Origin: JABJMC01 sp964459205
GTDB taxonomy: Bacteria > Patescibacteriota > Gracilibacteria > UBA1369 > UBA12473
Assembly (NCBI GenBank): GCA_964459205.1
Contig: CAYWKJ010000021.1
Coordinates: forward strand, 1 to 23,896
Length of the DNA stretch: 23,896 nt
Direction: 5' to 3'
Shown: positions 21,637 to 23,896 of the stretch, piece by piece
Layout of the letters: each line of letters begins with the position of its first letter
Numbering within the stretch: position 1 is the first letter of the stretch
The notes under the pieces: generated by a model
Told to the model about the DNA's origin: nothing
Seen by the model: the letters and a program-made list of their open reading frames with translations, nothing else
Databases searched by the model: none
Made by a program: the position numbers and the translations under genes

Positions 21637-21662
21637 GGCCCCCGCTGAAACACGCGGGGGCC
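21637..21662 (+). terminator. Hairpin terminator of GC-rich gene unit 3
   Basis: 9-bp perfect GC stem (GGCCCCCGC 21637-21645, GCGGGGGCC 21654-21662), 8-nt loop, followed by TTGGTCT. The T-run is weak. Confidence 0.65.
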
Positions 21663-21734
21663 TTGGTCTACACGCGCAAACTTGACACATTCTCAAAAAT
21701 AAGAAATCCTTACTCCCTACCATAAAACTAAACC

Positions 21735-22208
21735 ATGAATCATTTACAGCCAGTCGTAAACCAAGTAATAGAAAACGCCTACCCTGAACTAATTAATGAT
21801 CACGTTCATGTTGAATTTACTGATCTAGAAAATGCTTTTACCGCGTATGGAGAATTACTTACAAAAGGGTTTTTTATTGAACTAGACAACACACTGAAGG
21901 AAGCCTCCCCAGAAGCAATCGAAGGAGCTATTGCCCGAGAGTTATCAGATATTGTTCACGACATCAAAGGCCGCACCAACGGGATCCTAGAAGCAATTTC
22001 AAGAGCCATATCCAATCAATATGAAACCCTCGAAGAACGTAACATTGATTTAGATGTCATTATTCGAGGTTACGGAAAACAATTGCTAGCGTTCTTAGAA
22101 TTCATAGAAATCCAAGACTCCGGCCATGAATCAACCAATGGATTATCAGCTAAAGAAGTTCGTAAAATTCTACAAATACCTAAACCACCTAAACTCTCAA
22201 CCCATTAA
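21735..22208 (+). CDS. Small soluble protein, possibly an inactive metallopeptidase-like fold
   Basis: 157 residues, not recognised with confidence. FFIELDNTLKEASPEAIEGA leads into IARELSDIVHD, which looks like the zinc helix of M48-type or related peptidases (typically HELxHIV) with the two His replaced by Arg and Asp. NIDLDVIIRGYGKQLLAFLEFIE could be the following helix that usually carries the third ligand region. If so the protein is catalytically dead. It has no signal peptide or membrane segment. Its base content is native, unlike the GC-rich unit just upstream. A TTGACA at 21682 could be its -35; no good -10 is paired with it. It ends 19 bp from the convergent groEL gene. There is no Shine-Dalgarno. 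Confidence 0.6.
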   Translation: MNHLQPVVNQVIENAYPELINDHVHVEFTDLENAFTAYGELLTKGFFIELDNTLKEASPEAIEGAIARELSDIVHDIKGRTNGILEAISRAISNQYETLEERNIDLDVIIRGYGKQLLAFLEFIEIQDSGHESTNGLSAKEVRKILQIPKPPKLSTH

Positions 22209-22227
22209 AAACTTCTTTCGGAGCGCC

Positions 22228-23880
22228 TTACATCATACCCCCCATTCCACCCATGCCACCCATAGCAGCAGCAGCGGCCGCGGCTCCAGCCGCATCACCT
22301 CCACCTTCCTCAGGGATATCAACCACCGCACCTTCCATAGTTAGGAAAATCCCAGCCAAGGAAGCGGCATTTTCAAGAGCAGAACGAGTTACTTTTTTCG
22401 GATCAACAATACCAGCTTTAATCATATTCACAGCCTCGCCTTTATCAGCGTCATAACCCATGCCAAGATCAGCATTTCGAATCATATCCACAACCACTGC
22501 GCCTTCCTTGCCAGCATTCTCGGCAATCTGGAAAACTGGTGATTGAAGCGCTTTCAAAACAATGTGCATACCAGTAACTTCATCGTCCTCGCCACGCACA
22601 CCTTCAAGCACTTTAGCAGCCTGAAGCAAAGCTGTTCCTCCACCAGAGACAATACCCTCTTCTACCGCCGCCCGAGTCGCCGAAAGCGCGTCCTCGATAC
22701 GGTGTTTCTTTTCTTTAAGCTCAACTTCGGTGGCGGCACCAACTTTAATCACGCCAACTCCACCAGCTAGCTTAGCAATCCGCTCCATGATTTTTTCTTT
22801 GTCGAAATCAGAACTAGATTGATCTAGTGCCACTTTCATTTCCGCCACCCGGGCATCAACTTCATTTTGAGGCCCTTTGCCTTCTACAATCGTAGTGTTA
22901 TCTTTAGAAGCAATCACTTTACGAGCTTCACCAAGATGACCAAGTTCAACATTATCAAGAGTTAAGCCAACCTCTTCAGAGATAACGGTTGCACCTGTTA
23001 CAGCGGCAATATCTTTTAACATTTCTTTGCGGCGATCTCCAAAAGCCGGAGCTTTAAGAGCCAACATGCTGAACGTACCGCGAAGCTTATTCACAACCAT
23101 AGTTGCGAGCGCCTCACCATCAACATCTTCCGCAATAATCACGAGTTCTTTTTTGCCACCTTGCGCCAACTTTTCAAGAAGTGGAAGCAAAGCTTGAACC
23201 GAAGAAACTTTTTTATCAGTAATCAAAATTCGAGCATCTTCATAAACCGCCTCCATGCGACTTGGATCAGTCACCATATAAGGCGAAATATATCCATTAT
23301 CAAACTGCATTCCCTCCACAACTTCCTTCTCTAAACCAAAAGTTTGGGATTCTTCAACTGTAATCACGCCGTCATTACCCACCATTTCCATAACTTCGGA
23401 AATAAGGCGTCCAACCTCTGGATCTTGAGCAGAAATAGTAGCCACTTGGGCCACTTCTTCCGGAGTAGAGATGTCTTTTTTAACTTTTTCTAGTTCATCT
23501 ACCACCTTAGCCACACCCTTTTGAATCCCACGCTTAAGAGCAATTGGGTTAGCTCCAGCCGCCAAATTTCGAAGACCTTCCGAAATAAGCGCATAAGCCA
23601 AAACTGTCGCGGTAGTTGTACCGTCACCAGCCACGTCATTTGTCTTGGTAGCAACCTCTTTTACCAGTTGCGCACCCATGTTTTCAAACTTATCTTCTAG
23701 ATCAATATCTTTAGCAATGGTCACACCATCATTAGTAATAGTTGGACCACCATATTTTTTATCAAGAACTACATTGCGCCCCTTAGGACCCATAGTAATT
23801 CGAACTGCATCGTACAGCTTACGAACACCGTCTACCATCTGTTGACGGGCGTCGTCACCGAATTTAACTTGTTTAGCCAT
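22228..23880 (-). CDS. groEL: Chaperonin GroEL (60 kDa)
   Basis: 550 residues, the usual length. ATP-driven protein-folding double ring. Seen: MAKQVKFGDDARQQMVDGVR, ITMGPKGRNVVLDKKYGGP, the ATP-site segment DVAGDGTTTATVLAYAL (about 83-99), LKAPAFGDRRKEMLKDIA in the apical domain, and KVGAATEVELKEKKHRIEDAL and GIVSGGGTALL in the equatorial domain. It ends in a GGMGGMGGMM tail typical of chamber-lining C-termini. groES is not in the window; only 16 bp are visible upstream. The ATG is preceded by an A/T-rich stretch and no Shine-Dalgarno. Confidence 0.98.
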   Translation of the reverse strand: MAKQVKFGDDARQQMVDGVRKLYDAVRITMGPKGRNVVLDKKYGGPTITNDGVTIAKDIDLEDKFENMGAQLVKEVATKTNDVAGDGTTTATVLAYALISEGLRNLAAGANPIALKRGIQKGVAKVVDELEKVKKDISTPEEVAQVATISAQDPEVGRLISEVMEMVGNDGVITVEESQTFGLEKEVVEGMQFDNGYISPYMVTDPSRMEAVYEDARILITDKKVSSVQALLPLLEKLAQGGKKELVIIAEDVDGEALATMVVNKLRGTFSMLALKAPAFGDRRKEMLKDIAAVTGATVISEEVGLTLDNVELGHLGEARKVIASKDNTTIVEGKGPQNEVDARVAEMKVALDQSSSDFDKEKIMERIAKLAGGVGVIKVGAATEVELKEKKHRIEDALSATRAAVEEGIVSGGGTALLQAAKVLEGVRGEDDEVTGMHIVLKALQSPVFQIAENAGKEGAVVVDMIRNADLGMGYDADKGEAVNMIKAGIVDPKKVTRSALENAASLAGIFLTMEGAVVDIPEEGGGDAAGAAAAAAAMGGMGGMGGMM

Positions 23881-23896
23881 TTTTATTAAAGTTAAG

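Overview
The window looks like part of a genome from a Candidate Phyla Radiation (Patescibacteria) bacterium. Most of it is about 40-45% GC. The gene set fits that group: type IV pilus motor PilT, several cysteine-rich zinc-ribbon proteins, a TrmB-type regulator, a conserved pyrH-frr-rseP block and a GroEL with a GGM tail. TGA is an ordinary stop (for example for trpD and pilT), so the code is standard and the UGA-recoding Gracilibacteria/Absconditabacteria are unlikely. A more precise phylum is not supported. The 100-N run shows this is a scaffolded draft assembly.

Layout. 1-3852 is a minus-strand tryptophan operon in the order trpR-trpE-trpG-trpD-trpC (trpC runs off the left edge). It has a sigma70-type promoter whose -10 box is covered by a palindrome with the spacing of the enterobacterial TrpR operator. 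3853-8440 holds a membrane-anchored FecR/Ig-like protein, dnaA, and a protein of unknown function with a 99-bp tandem repeat interrupted by the assembly gap; a possible origin lies beside dnaA. 8441-11837 is rseP, frr, pyrH and a small tail-anchored protein. 11965-14332 holds a small orphan gene and a pilT gene translationally coupled to a cyclic-nucleotide-binding/GAF-like protein. 14456-15260 is a GC-rich single-gene unit. 15316-19314 holds an HD hydrolase, a cluster of cysteine-rich and zinc-ribbon genes, a divergent TrmB-type regulator and a frameshifted zinc-ribbon minigene. 19297-20215 is a lipoprotein plus PH-like pair. 20251-21662 is a tandem pair of further GC-rich units. 21735-23880 holds a small unknown gene and groEL.

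The most unusual pattern is a two-class gene population. The AT-leaning native genes have A/T-rich upstream regions with no recognisable Shine-Dalgarno sequence, and a few look leaderless. Three plus-strand genes (14595, 20394, 21240) are about 60-65% GC with third positions nearly all G or C. Each has its own near-consensus promoter, a leader of about 90-115 nt, a clear Shine-Dalgarno and a GC-rich hairpin after the stop. All three encode envelope-type proteins (single-pass, lipoprotein, multi-pass) that I do not recognise. They look like self-contained expression cassettes of foreign or specialised origin.

No stretch over 300 bp lacks a gene.
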